NCBI RefSeq assembly: GCF_019175385.1
Contig: NC_083337.1
Span: 19,515,885 to 19,579,884, forward strand
Origin: Lycium barbarum
Taxonomy: Eukaryota; Streptophyta; Magnoliopsida; Solanales; Solanaceae
Reading direction: 5' to 3'
DNA length: 64,000 bases
The translations under genes and the position numbers were made by a program. Below the pieces are notes generated by a model. It ran no database searches and was not told the DNA's origin. It saw only the letters and a program-made list of their open reading frames with translations. This document shows, one piece after another, positions 23,690 through 35,908 of the stretch (the stretch's first letter is position 1; every line of letters begins with the position of its first letter).

Positions 23690-24040
23690 GGGCTAGGCGT
23701 ACCTCTCTACTCAAGTCTAGGAATGCTCGGCATGGCTAAAGTGATTGTCTTGGAATGACAGTTCAAGATTGCATGATCAGCAGAAAGCCAGGTCATACCC
23801 GAGATAATATCAAAATCCACCATATCATGAATCATCAAATCTACCCAAGTGTCATAACCTATAAAAGTAACCAAACATGACCAATAAACTAGATCAACCA
23901 CAATAGAATCTTCGGCCGGAGTAGACACATGAATCGGTACAGCTATGCTATCATAAGGCAAATCCCAATCAACCGCATGATATGCAGAGACATATGAATA
24001 AGTGGATCCAGAATCGAATAATACATATGCTGTTCTATGT
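23690..24040 (-). pseudogene. pol: A2 protease domain
   Basis: The aspartic protease domain keeps its Asp-Ser-Gly (codons at 24007-24015) followed by STYSYVSAYHAVDWDLPYDS and later MVDFDIISGMTWLSADHAIL. It is the better preserved of the two A-family proteases, although the polyprotein around it is broken. Confidence 0.85.
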
Positions 24041-24651
24041 CGGATAGAAATGGTACCTACTATGACAGCATATGAGGCATCCGCCTCGGGTCTACCTGGG
24101 AATGAATAACACTGGGCCCCACCACATCTAGACTGTGGGCCACCTCTTGAACTCTAAGACCCGCCTCTACCGGCCTATGATCCACCTCTAGAAGTTGGAG
24201 TCTGAGGAACTGAAACTGAAGACCCAGCTAAAGGAACCCTATCAACTAGTCGAGAAAATGAGCTTTTAGAGACTCTCTGTCTGGATGGGCCACTAGAAGA
24301 AGCCTGCAATGCTGAGTGTACAGGGCCACCGGAATAGGGTTGATACGACCTAGAAGACTGACCGGCACCCCTCGAGCTGGAACTACCATAACTTCCAAAC
24401 TGTTGCTGCCTCTTCTCACTAACTCCCCCAAATGTGCGGGCCTTAGTAACCTCGACTAAAGAAGCGTGCTCAAGGATGGGCAGGAAGGAAGCCCCCATGG
24501 CCTCAAGGTGAAGGCATGGAATCTGAAGAAAACCAAAAGACCCCACCAACAAAGCATCGAATCCTGTCAAGCTCAGTAGGAATCAGGAGTGCTGAATAAC
24601 AGGCCAAATGCAAGTAGTGAGTCACACAAGCATCAACGGACAATCCCCTCT
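24041..24651 (-). pseudogene. gag: A2 gag, C-terminal part (zinc knuckle missing)
   Basis: The frame 24570-24175 is low-complexity and rich in Ser, Gln and Arg, matching the A1 Gag tail (SSSRGAGQSSRSYQPYSGG). Where A1 has the decayed zinc knuckle, A2 passes from a Pro-rich stretch straight to SRGGS, so the knuckle appears deleted. The segment is cut at 24651 by the B solo LTR. Confidence 0.8.
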
Positions 24652-25112
24652 TGTCACGACCCGTCTCGGGGCCGCGACGAGCACCCGGTGCTAACCCACC
24701 CGAGCACCCTCTTAGCTTACTCTTATACTTACATCTAGGTGAGCCACATAATTATACATGCATTTCCATTCATTCGTCAACTAGTCCCATATGGACAACC
24801 GCACATTTATATCATCATAGGAATTTATGCCACATCAATATACATGGGCCAACGTGGCCGACAAAATGATATACAAAACATAGGCCGACAAGGTCAAACA
24901 CATCTACCCACACACACACATGTCTACGAGCCTCTAAGAGTATAACATATCACATTAGCGGGACAGGACCCCGCTATGCCCATAATTATATACACAAAAG
25001 AATGAGTACCCAAAAGATATGGCTCCGAAGGAAATGGAGCTCTCTATGTAATCTCCGAATAGGCAGCTAAGGATCAAGTCTGTCTCCCTGTGCACCTGCG
25101 GGCATGACGCAG

Positions 25113-25152
25113 CGTCCACTAACAAAACGACGTCAGTACGAAGAATGTACTG
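25113..25152 (-). other. Two-hairpin LTR module, B-solo
   Basis: CGTC 25113-25116 pairs with GACG 25129-25132; CAGTAC 25134-25139 pairs with GTACTG 25147-25152 around GAAGAAT. It lies 460-500 nt from the LTR 3' end. Confidence 0.8.
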
Positions 25153-26510
25153 AGTATGTAAAGCATGATCAACATCAATATAGAAGCATAATAGATATCA
25201 TATGAAGATAGCATAGGATGGGAGACAGTAATATCATCATCATCATATCGCTTACTTGCATACATCGTCGTTCGTATTCCATAACAATACTCGTACCATA
25301 CTTGTGCTCATATTCGTATACATGCCCCTATTCGCATTCATATACATAGTCTTTTCACATTCATATTCATATTATATACATAGCCATACACTTATATACA
25401 TACATAGCATTTACATAGCATACCCGACCTCATAGGATCGGTGTTTCATACATGCTTAGCCAACCAAGGCTCAAGATCATACATACCTGGCCCTACCAAG
25501 GCGTCAGGATTATCCGTACCTTCTGCAGAAGTGCGCGCGCATTACGTAATCATATACATACTTTATACATAGTTATATACATATAGTCTTACCCGGCATC
25601 ATAAGCTCGGGGTCTTATCATAGCCCTTCATAGGCACACATACACATATATCATAGCTCGTAAGCATCTCTAGTCTCATTTTACTCTCATCATCATTACT
25701 ATCCTCATCATTATCGTTACATTTACATTATAGACTTACTCGTCATACGAGGAACGTAGTATAAGCATAGTACATATCAAGGGTCGTGAGCTTATGAGCT
25801 CGGAATGTCAACCATGTGAAGACAACATACTCATATAGAGGAATTTAGGAATTTGGCCAAGAACCATGCCTTATGAAAGAAGGGTTAGCCTTACATACCT
25901 TTCCGTCGAACTATTCTACACTTGCACGTTCCCTTCCAATGCTAGCGTTTATACCTTCATTAATATCATAACAATGGCCATTAGTCATTCACATTATCCA
26001 CATTATCTAGATTCCTCAATTTGCCTCTAATCCACCCACATTCATGGTCATAACCCCCATCTTCGTCCATTCGTCTAAAGTGTTTAGTTCATAATCTTAA
26101 TACCATTTATAACACATTCATATCACAACACAACAACATTCATATCTCAATTCAAACTATTTCTCAAAATGTCACTATTCATCATTCATGACCTAGTTGA
26201 CCACATTTTCTACAATCCATGTATTTTAATTCTCCAATCCTTAAACATCTTGTAAAAATCATGAATCTTACCTTAGAAGTTGTAGGAACAAGCTTTGGTT
26301 GGTAATACTCTTCTTTGAGCAAAACCCTAGTTTTTCTCCATTTGGATTCCTTGACTTGGATGATCCTTGATAATTCTCTTATCCTTGATTCACTTGTCTT
26401 AATGTTATTGATGGCTTATAATCCTTGAAAACTCGTATAATAAATGTAGAGAGAAGTTCTAGAGAGAAGTGGTGTAATGTTGTAATGAAATAAAATAAGT
26501 CTTGATCCTC

Positions 26511-26830
26511 ATATTTAATGAATTGGAAAATCTGTGCTGGGTGAACAGTGGTCGTCCATGGAGGTTTACGGTCCGTATTTCAGTTTACGGACCGTCCCTC
26601 GTGGTCATTTTTAAGCTTAAGCAGAACCAGAAACTTTGGCCAGCATGCATGGTGATTTACGACCATGGTTTACGGGCCGTAAATCACTTTACGGTCCGTC
26701 CACCAGGTCGTATTTTAGCCATTTCCTCAGCTGGCAGAAAGTTGAAGTTGGACATGCCAGTTTACGACGTCAAGTTTACGGACCGTATTGCACTTTACGG
26801 TCCGTATTTTGCACTATACGACCACTGGGC
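26511..26830 (-). promoter_or_regulatory. TATA-like box and palindrome cluster, B-solo
   Basis: Repeated TACGGNCCGTA units. The best pair is 26777-26787 with 26796-26806, 11-bp arms, each itself nearly palindromic. The AT-rich ATTAAATAT on the minus strand lies about 40 nt downstream. The same clusters occur in both B1 LTRs. Confidence 0.65.
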
Positions 26831-26992
26831 AGTTTTGCCAACTTCCAATTTTTCTCATTTCTCGACTTTTCATTCTAATCAACCACATCCCTTTACATAC
26901 ATTTCCCATGAAACATTATACACTCGTACTCCTCGCACACATCATTAGTTCATTTACTTGCGTACCAACGGGAAATTTTCCGAGGTGTAACA

Positions 26993-27803
26993 CCTCTGCT
27001 GCAAGTGGAGGAACTCATCTCTATATGCCTCTCTCAAATCCCGGGGCACATACTTCTCAAGGAGGGCCGGATAAAATATATCCTAGTCAGTAGAGGAGAA
27101 CCCTTAGGTCTGCAAGTAACGAAATACCTCCACCAGGTCTTCACGTCTCTGCAAAACTAGTAGGACACATAATCAACACCACGGGACTCAACAATCCCTA
27201 TCCTGTGCAACAACTCATGCATGTCCAAGATGAACTCATACGCATCTTCTCCAGAAGTACCCGCGAATCTCGATGGCTCCAACTTCCTAAACCTCCCAAC
27301 TAGATCCTGATTAGCCAAGGTCATAATAGGACCCGCCATGGGTCTAAGATCATCTGCCAGGGCTGGCACGACATCCATCCGTGGAGCCATAGCCGTAGTA
27401 GGGTACGCTACACGAGTCAATGTCTGCTCAGGCATCTGCGCCCACCTTTAGTATGTGATCTTCCGCCCGGAGTAGTAACACCAACAGCAGCCTGCTAGGT
27501 ATCTAAATCGAGTTGAACACAATCCATAGCATCCTACGTATTCTGCTCTGAGGTAATCTGGGGGTGTACCCGTGTTGGAGCCTCATCAACCTCGACAACC
27601 TAGTCTCGAACCTGCTAAACCTCGGGCTCTGAAGATAGAGATCTCTCATGCGGCTACCCTACCACAGGAGCCCTGCCCCTAGCTGGGGCAACCCCGCGGC
27701 CTCTTGGTAAATCGCGTCCTCTGGCTGTCGCTCGTCCCCTGGTGCCAGCCGTAGCTGCGGGCTCGGGCACCTGGTCTCGGGCTATTGTAGCTTGAGTCCT
27801 CAC
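26993..27803 (-). pseudogene. gag: A2 gag, N-terminal part
   Basis: The minus strand begins with a GTG codon (27803) in an arginine-rich stretch (TARGRDLPRGRG), then after stops the readable frame 27435-27157: DLVGRFRKLEPSRFAGTSGE, DAYEFILDMHELLHRIGIVE, the capsid-like signature shared with A1. It continues to LQQ at 27000, where B-solo splits the gene; the other half starts at 24651. Confidence 0.8.
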
Positions 27804-28004
27804 AATCTGTGAGGGAAGAGATAAGAGTCAGATACAAATTCGATTCTTCCAGATACCAATAAGAATAAAGTAGCACGAAAGAATGAAAGAAAGTGAAGTT
27901 TCCTAAATGTCATGTAGCCTCTCGCAGATAAGTACGGAACTCATCGTACCGATCCACGAGACTCTAATAGACACGCTTTTGAATTATAGACCGGGTAACC
28001 TAGG

Positions 28005-28016
28005 GCTCTGAAACCA
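28005..28016 (-). other. A2 primer-binding site (mutated)
   Basis: Plus-strand GCTCTGAAACCA next to the 5' LTR; the expected complement of the Met primer site is GCTCTGATACCA, so one base has changed. Confidence 0.85.
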
Positions 28017-28019
28017 ACT

Positions 28020-30623
28020 TGCCACGACCTAATTTCACAAAGTCACACGAGCACCTACCTATCCCACCTCGATAGGCGAACCCTTAACCCAACATTCACA
28101 AGGCAATATAAATAACGAAAAAGATCAAAATAACGTAAGTATGACATATGAATATATAAATAGTGCATAAATACATCAAAAACCACCCCAGCATCTGGTC
28201 TGGTCATACACGAGCATCTAACAAAAATCTACAAGTAATAATACACAATTAGTCTTAATATGTCTCAGAGTATCAAGTAAGACATAAATAAAGAAGAGTC
28301 TCTGCGTAGCGAAGCGCCCACGTGCTCACCCTAAAAAGACTCGTAATCTGCAACCTTGAACTCTCACCCACGAGGGGCAGACTTCGATCCCACCTGATAC
28401 GCTGCATTCATAAAAGAATGCAGCAAGTGCAGGTCTGTACAAATGGCATGTACTGGTAGGTATCATAGGCCGACTGAGATTAGCTGACATATATCAAGGC
28501 AATAAAGTAAGATAAATAGGTAAATCAACAAGGTATAAGTCGACACGAGCCAATAATCAAGTACAATTCATCATCTTTATTATAGCATCTAAACCCAACA
28601 GTGCCAAGTCTCAATACATCCGATCTGAATCCGTATATCACAATCATTACAAGAATATCAAAATAGAAGCCAAGGTACAATGCAATGTAATAAGGCATGA
28701 AGTGAGAATGCAATGCATATGCACCGCACACATGTAACATCACATCTCGACAGCACAACCCATGGGGGACCTGTGAAGTCCATGTACCCTCACGATTTCG
28801 GGAAAGACCTCAGTAATCGCTACCAACACTCATACCTCAATTCCAGGATAAACATCGGACATCGGTCCTCACGTCACTCTCATCCAACTGAGCCCAGCTC
28901 ATAATAGTGTTTTCTTGTATATCATCAATGTATCAACAATATATCATGAAGGATGACAATAAGTGCAATGCATGAGTTCAGTATCAATAATCAAGCCAAT
29001 ATCAACAGCACCAGACATGGGCACACCAATAATGCCAATAAAAAGGCTACAAGATAAGCTATAATAGAATCACAATCCTCGTCTCAAAACAACAACAAGT
29101 AAGGTGCTACAATATCATCATCAAGATACATCGCTAGTCACCAATGTCTATTATCTCCACGCGGGATCGAGCTAACAACAAATAGAATAAGATAAGCCAC
29201 AACACAACGGGGTGGCTAGCCCAAATCTCACAACAAGACCCAACCTAAGACAATATCCAACCTAACTTCATACCCGAAGGTTTACACGTATTCTCCAACA
29301 ATATCGTCAAAATATATGCTTCGCTAATCGAAGTCTCACTATAGGGTAAACCATAACCTACCTGGAAGGCCGAGCAGCAAAGTCTATAACACTCACACCT
29401 TAGTCTTTCCTTTCCTTTGAGCCTCATGATAATGGAAGTCTAATCATATCAGAAATCTGCAATTAGAATAAGAAAGAAACATCTATTAAACCCTACTTCT
29501 ATTCAAGACCCAAATCCCTGACCTATGGAATGGGTTCTATGAATTAAAAGAACAAAATTAGAAATCTATAAGCCTCAACATGAAATTAACCCTTTAGGTT
29601 ACCAATTCACTCAATAACAAGCTAGAATAATCAATATTTCATTTAATTTCGGATTCTAGGAAAAATCCCCAAATTTGGGCATAAACCCTAGCTTCCAATT
29701 CCATAATTTTAGCCGCTAATTCGGAAGAATCATGCAATAATAGGTTCTAATCACCAATTCCATGCTTAATGAAGCTAACCCACTCAATAAATCAAGATTT
29801 TGGAGCCTAGAAAGAAGAAATCATGGAACCCTCTTTTATTCATCAAACCCTTAAGGAACTAGCATGTTAATGGAATCCTAAAGTGGTAATGAAATCATGG
29901 AATAGCAAAGAAGATAGATGAACTTAACACAAAGCGTTTCTCCCAAGAATAACCTTGAAAAGCTCTGAATAACTTCAAAGCGAAATAATAAAGAATGAGG
30001 GACTTAGGGCTTTTAATACTCATTGAATGAAATACTTTGCCCGATACCACTTCTGTAGTAGCGGTCTCGTTTTGACATCCACTCAGATCGTCACGACGGT
30101 CAGCCTACTTTTGCACTTGGCCATTGTGGCGGAAAGCCCACCACTATAGCGGGCACCAGAACCAGAATTTCCAAAATCACAATCTCAATCCGAAATCCCA
30201 ACTATCACCAGAGGCCATCTACTCACATACCACATGCATATATACACATAAAAACACGTAACGAACACACTCGTGGCCTCGAAACCAAGCAACTCCCGAT
30301 ACCTCAATATTAACTTCCCAACCCAAGTCGTAAAATGCACCCGAGTGCATTGGGAACCGAACTGACTATATGCACAAGTTCTAAAAGACCATCCGGACCT
30401 ATCGAAATTGACAGATTTCAAAAAAAGATCTTTTTACCCAAAAGTCAACTTTGAGTCAACTCTTTTTCACTTAAAGCTCAATTTTTCCAAAAAGTCACCC
30501 AAAGCATATCCAAACACCTTGGGAGGCGTGTCAACGGTCCCTCGGGTAAAATATAAGCTAAACAAGCTCGGGGAAGGGTCAAAAAGTACCAAAAACACTA
30601 TAATGATCAAACAGGTCGTTACA
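28020..30623 (-). repeat. A2 5' LTR
   Basis: It begins TGCCACGACC (one change from TGTCACG) and ends GTCGTTACA before the TSD CTTAC. The second stem of the hairpin module, CTGCATTC/GAATGCAG, is perfect at 28402-28409 and 28416-28423. Confidence 0.95.
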
Positions 30624-30628
30624 CTTAC

Positions 30629-31202
30629 CTGTCTTTTGTGGAATATGATCTAAAGGGAATTGTTGGTGAAGCTAAGATGAATTGACGTTTTGAATGTTTG
30701 AATTCGACCTTTATCTTTTATATATGTATTTCCCTTTGTTGTCAGCCTATGAATCTATGAGTACTAATGGTTGTACTCATACTACAATTGTTGCACTTTT
30801 ATTTGGGTGCATATATTGATCCTTGTTCTAGCAGTAGGCCTCGTGGTTGATCCCGATGTGGTCCATTTCATGTTTCAGGGTAAGCCATAAGACACTCCAG
30901 CAGTCCTAGATCTCCTCTTATCTTATGTTTCCGTCTATTTAGATTTTTAGACAGTTTTCTATCCTATATTTAAGACTTGTAATGTATTTAGAAGCTCTTA
31001 TATGAGTTAGACCAGGTTTTTGGGATTGTAAAGGCTAAGTTATCCTTTACACCCTTATTTATACTATCAAGACTATTAAGTAGTATCAATGTACTTAATT
31101 TTTGCATTATTCTGTCTTATAAATTATTGATGACTTGGTGATGGTTCGCCTACCAAAGGTATAATGTAGGTGCCATTATGATCCGTGAAATGGGTCGTGA
31201 CA
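30629..31202 (+). repeat. Element K 3' LTR, second segment
   Basis: The remaining 574 bp of the K LTR after the second CTTAC, ending GGGTCGTGACA at 31202. The next five bases, ATAAT (31203-31207), are the predicted TSD; the partner copy lies left of the window. Confidence 0.8.
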
Positions 31203-32210
31203 ATAATCGAGGCAAAGGATTTGGAGACCATGTCAATGGATGAACTCGTGGATAATTTGAAAACTTATGAGATGAAGGATCTTCAAAATCAAAAGTGTGT
31301 GACACCAAGAAGTGATGACCTCATCCTTAAAGCCCTTAAAATTAAGATTTTATTGAGGACTATATGACACTAATGACCAGAATATTCCAAAGGATGATCA
31401 AGAAAGGTGGGGGGGGGGGGGTTCTTTAACAGATGAGACACTTCAAATTATAGAACATTTGACAGGGGAAACTTGGATGTATTTCACATGTGTAGAAGTT
31501 ATGATCACTTTAAAAAGGGAATGCCCAAGAAGGGAAACTAAGTGGAAGAGGAATGTTTCTTAGAAAGGAAGCATGAACCAGGTTCCTAGAAACGGGATAA
31601 CTACCAGGAGAGCAGACTAAGTTGTCATAAAAGCACTGGTAGCCATGGGAAATTACTCAAATGATGAAGATGAAGATGAAGATGAAGGTAAAGAAGATAA
31701 CCAGTCCTTAATGGTCAAGAAGGACTGCGATTCAAAAAAAAAATGACACTAATAGCTACTTTTGATTGAGATTCTAAGGAGAATGACACTGAGGCAAAGA
31801 TGAGAAAAAGAAATAGTAAACTTGTTCAAGACACATATTTGAAGACAAAGAAAATTTCCTCTTACTGGAGCCTTATGAATGAGAGAGTTCAGGATTTAGC
31901 AATGGAAAGATGGGAGACAAGGTTGATATTGGAAAAATTGGAAGATACAACTCCCATGCAATTTAAAAGGTGTACTATATCAAAGGTCTGAATCATGACC
32001 TACTAGTGTGTCCTAAATTGTGATAAAGGAAGCCATGTACTTTTCACTTCAGAAGACTACAATGTTACAACTCAAAAACAGCGAAATTGTTTCTTATAGG
32101 AAAAAAGCATAAAAATGTTTACACAGTAGACATCATGGGTCCCTCCAAAAATCAAGTTACAAGTCTTAGCGCACACGAATAGGATCATTACAATATCACG
32201 AAATACGTGG
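31203..32210 (+). pseudogene. gag: P: copia gag and protease region, decayed
   Basis: This is the first visible part of the Ty1/copia host P. EAKDLETMSMDELVDNLKTY (31211 on) is a hallmark of copia Gag and resembles the N-element Gag. A decayed zinc knuckle around 31480-31530 keeps a Cys and the His but has Gly for the last Cys. A 13-G run (31409-31421) and many stops follow. The expected protease cannot be recognised. The 5' end of P is outside the window because K inserted here. Confidence 0.7.
31409..31421 (+). repeat. 13-base poly-G run
   Basis: The second long G run of the window, in the decayed P gag. No C run of comparable length was seen on this strand. Confidence 0.9.
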
Positions 32211-32810
32211 ACATACAAGTTTCTCACTACTTAACAAGTTGATATCATGTCAAAGGAACAGATTCTAGGACTACCAAAATTTGGATTCAATTAAGATAAG
32301 GTATGTGACGAATGTACCAGAGGAAAACATGTTAAGACCTCATTCAAATCCAAGATCATGGCCAGTACTACTAAGACTACTAGAGCTGTTACACATGGAT
32401 CTATATAAACCCATAAAGGTTCAAAGCAGAGGAGGAAAAAGATACATGTTTGTAATTGTTGATGACTACTCCAGGTTCACTTGAACCTTGTTTCTTACCT
32501 CAAAATATGAGATATTTGAACTATTTCCAATATTTGTGAAGAAGTTCTAAAGAAAGTTAAATATTCAAGTAGATATCATCAAGTCTGATCATGGGACAGA
32601 GTTTGAGAATGCTATCTCCCTTAAATACTATACGATTCATGAAATTGATCACAATTTCACAATACCCAAAGCTCCTCAGTAAAATGGTGTTGTTGAGAAG
32701 AAGAACAAGATCTTGGAGGATATGGCAAGGACTATGATAATAGCCAATAACCTTCCTAAATCGTTTTGGTCTGATAATGTCAATATTGTTTGCTATATAA
32801 TCAATAGATG
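32211..32810 (+). pseudogene. pol: P: copia integrase, N-terminal and core part
   Basis: The domain opens with a GHxS-LLNKLIS zinc-binding remnant, then HMDLYKPIKVQSRGGKRYMF and VIVDDYSRFT, then IIKSDHGTEFEN and NGVVEKKNKILEDMAR, giving the D, D and E positions of a copia integrase. The order integrase-then-RT is diagnostic of Ty1/copia. Stops include TGA after SRFT and TAA at 32680-32682, where relatives have Gln (CAA). It is cut at 32810 by a solo LTR and resumes at 35671. Confidence 0.85.
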
Positions 32811-34288
32811 TATAATGACCCGTTTGGTTGTTATAGTCTTTTCGGCACTTTTGACCTTCCCCGACCTTGTTTAGCTCACATTTTTCCCGAGGGGACTGTT
32901 GACACACTTCCTAATGTATTTGGATAGGATTTGGGAGACTTTTTGAGAAATTTGGGCTTAAAGCGAAAAAGAGTGAACTCAAAGTTGACTTTCGCTTAAA
33001 CGGACCATTTTTTAAAATCCATCAATTTCGAGAGGTCCGAAATATTTGGTTTAGTTCCCAATGCACTCAGGTGTACTTTAGGACTTGGTCTGGGAAGTTG
33101 GATTTGAGGTGTCGGGGGTTGACTCGGTCAACAAGACCTCCGTTGGAAATTCCAAGGCCACGGGTGTGTCCGCAACGTGTTTTTATATGTGCCTGCATTT
33201 ATGGCATGTGAGATGATGGCCTTGGGTATATTCGGGAGTTCTGGTTAAGATTGTGATTTGGGAATTCTGGTTCTGGTGCCCGCTATAGCGATACCGTTGT
33301 CACAGAAGCAGTATCGGGCAGATAAATTCATTAAATGAGTATTAAAAGCCCTAAGTCCCTCATTCTATATTATTTCGACATTAGAGTTTTTGAGAGCTTT
33401 TCAAGGTGATTCTTGGGGGAAACTCTTTGTGGTAAGTTCTTCTATCTCCCTTGCTATTTTATTTTCCATAATCACTTTAGGATTCTTTTATCATGATAGT
33501 TCATTAATGGTTTGATGATTTAAAAGATGGTTCAATGAGTTATTCTTTCTAGGATTCTAAATCTTGATTTATTGATTGGGTTAGCTACATTAAAAGTGGA
33601 ATTGATGATTAGCATCTATTATTGCATGATTCCTTCCTAATTAGTGGTTGAATTATAGATTTGGAGTTAGGGTTTATACCCAAATTTGGGTGTTCTGCCT
33701 AGAATCCGAATTTGAGTAAATTATTGGTTCTTCTAGCTTGATATTGATGGGAATTGATCACCTCGAGATTTAATTTCATGTTGAGATCTTTAGATTCCTA
33801 ATTTCACCTTTCTAGTTCATAAACCCTATTCTACAGGTTGAGAATTTGGGTCTTGAATAGAATTAGGGTTTGAATGATGTTCTTCTTCATTCTAATTTCT
33901 TGATTCGGCTATGTTTAGACTTTCATTATCTCGAGGCTCAAAGGAAGGGAAATACTAAGGTTTGATTTTTGGAGACTTTTCTATTCAGCTTTCCAGGTAG
34001 GTTATTGTTTACCTTATGGTGAGACTTTGATTAGTGAAGCGTATGTTTAGATAATATTATCGGAGAATGCATGTAAGCATTCGGGTATGAAGTTGGGATG
34101 GATATTGTCTTAGGTTGGGACTTGTTGTAAGATTTGAGGGCAAGCCACCCCGTTGTGTTATAGAGTTATTTTAATCTATTTACTTTTGGCTCATTGTCAC
34201 GTTAATGACATTGGGTTATTGGTGATTAGTGATATATCATGCCTATGATATTGGGGTAATTTACTTGATTTATATTGAGATGATAATA

Positions 34289-34516
34289 GTGATTCCATTG
34301 TGGCTTATTTTGTAGCCTTAACATTGATATTACTTGTGTGCCCTGAGAGGTACTGTTGAGAGTTGTGATTCTATAGTGGCTTATTGTGTAGCTTTATCAT
34401 TGATATTACTTGTGTGCCCTAGGAGGTACTGTTGAGAGTTGTCATTCCATTGTTGCTTATTATGTAGCCTTACTATTGATATTACTTGTGTGTCATGTGT
34501 AGTACAATTTTCGGAT
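34289..34516 (+). repeat. 76-bp tandem repeat, three copies
   Basis: Copies start at 34289, 34365 and 34441; each contains TTGATATTACTTGTGTG. They lie in A-solo and are single-copy in the other A LTRs as far as I can see. Confidence 0.9.
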
Positions 34517-34931
34517 AGAATTGGTTGTTGATATCACATTTCATCATATTCATACGCATTTCCATAATATACTAACCTATGCATGGTTCTGGTACTGATG
34601 ATGATATGTGAGAGAGTGTAGCCTCCGAGGTTTCTGTCGGAGAGCGTAAAAGAGAGATGAGTGTTCGTTGGCCGAGGTTTCTTGCTGGGAACGATGGAGT
34701 GTCTGATGCCTAAGGTCTTTGACGGGATCATGAGAGTGTGCTCGTGATCCGAGGTCATATTTCGGAGTGAGTGGTACATGGACTTTGCGGGTCCCCTATG
34801 GGTCATAATCGCCGAGACGTGGAGTCATTCCGTCCGAGACGTGTTGTACAAAGCTGAATATGCATTGCATTCACTTCATACATTATTGAATACAATTGTA
34901 TCATTTGGCTTCATGTGATATTCCTATAATT

Positions 34932-35111
34932 TATTGTGATACCATTGTGATACACGGATTCGGCGTTGATTATACCGAGACTTGGCACAGTTGGGCTTAG
35001 ATGCTATAACATAGGTGATGACTTGTGTGATACGATTGTGATGCACTGGTGCAGATTGATTATACTAAGACTTGGCACAGTTGGGTTTAGATGGTATAAC
35101 ATAAGAGATGA
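34932..35111 (+). repeat. 90-bp tandem duplication
   Basis: Two copies, offset 90 bp (TTGATTATAC at 34966 and TTGATTATAC at 35056), each containing GACTTGGCACAGTTGGG. Confidence 0.85.
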
Positions 35112-35670
35112 CTTGTTCTGTGGATATAGATTCGTGTTGATTTGTACTTGTTGTTTCATGTGTTTATCTTGCTTTGTTGTCTTTATATACGTTAGCTTGT
35201 CTTAGTCAGCCTATGACACCTAGCAGTACTTGTTTTTTGTACTGACCTGCACTTGCTGCATTATTTTATGAATGCAGAGTACCAGGTGAGATCGACTTCT
35301 ACTCCTCGTGACTAATATTCAAGGATGGCTGATTCGAGTCCTTCAGGGTGAGCATGAGGACGTTCGCTGCCCGAAGACTCTTTCTATCATTATTTCTTTA
35401 TTTCTTTTTTAAGACATAGTTTTTGAGACTATTGATGTATTGTTATTATTCAGACTTGTAGTAGTTAGTTAGTTGCTCTTGTATGACCAGACCAAATACT
35501 GGGGTGTATTTTTTACTTCCGCATTTTCTTATATTATTATCATAAGACCTACGTTATTCTATATTATTCCGCTTTACTTATGTTTTATGATGTTAGGTTA
35601 AGGGTTTGCCTACCGAGGTGGGAAGGGTAGGTGCCCTCATGACTTAGTGAAATTGGGTCGTGACAAGATG

Positions 35671-35908
35671 TATGATAAGATCACTATTGGAGAAGACCCC
35701 CTATGAATTGCTAAAGAGAAGAAAGCCTACTACTAGTCTTCTTAGAGCTTTTGGGAGTAGATGTTTTGTTTACAGCAATGGAAAAAAAGCTCTAAGAAAA
35801 TTTGATGCAATGCGTTATGAAGGAATTATTCTTAGATATTCTTCACATAGCAAGGCTCATAAGGTATTCCACAAAAGACCTCATGTGTTGAAAAAAGTGT
35901 TCACGTAA
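35671..35908 (+). pseudogene. pol: P: integrase C-terminal part
   Basis: After the second AGATG the integrase continues: KTPYELLKRRKPTTSLLRAF, then KKALRKFDAMRYEGIILRYS. This is the copia integrase tail (the GKKP-type region) seen in SIRE/Tork-like elements. The join across A-solo is in register with the part ending at 32810. Confidence 0.85.

Larger units (their letters stand above)
24652..26992 (-). repeat. B-solo: solo LTR of family B
   Basis: The plus strand runs TGTCACGACC to GTGTAACA, flanked by the perfect TSD CCTCT (24647-24651, 26993-26997), with no internal region: the usual product of recombination between two LTRs. It matches the LTRs of B1 throughout. The hairpin module is at 25113-25152, a TATA-like ATTAAATAT (minus) at 26511-26519, and the palindrome cluster at about 26560-26830. 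Confidence 0.95.
18007..30623 (-). mobile_element. A2: complete decayed Ty3/gypsy element, opposite to A1
   Basis: LTRs at 18007-20610 (3') and 28020-30623 (5'), about 2604 bp each, flank a minus-strand gag-pol with chromodomain. The perfect TSD CTTAC is at 18002-18006 and 30624-30628; the target was the K LTR. It contains a family-B solo LTR in gag (24652-26992), so its own length is about 10.3 kb. The coding region has many stops, RT active-site loss (Asp-Asp to Asp-Asn), an integrase zinc ligand lost and no Gag zinc knuckle. Confidence 0.95.
32811..35665 (+). repeat. A-solo: solo LTR of family A
   Basis: The TSD AGATG is perfect (32806-32810, 35666-35670). The LTR starts TATAATGACC, so the canonical TG has become TA, and ends GTCGTGACA. 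At 2855 bp it is about 250 bp longer than other A LTRs, explained by extra tandem copies at 34289-34516 and 34932-35111. TATA-like TATTAAAAG at 33340-33348; CAGTAC 35224-35229 with GTACTG 35239-35244. Confidence 0.95.
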
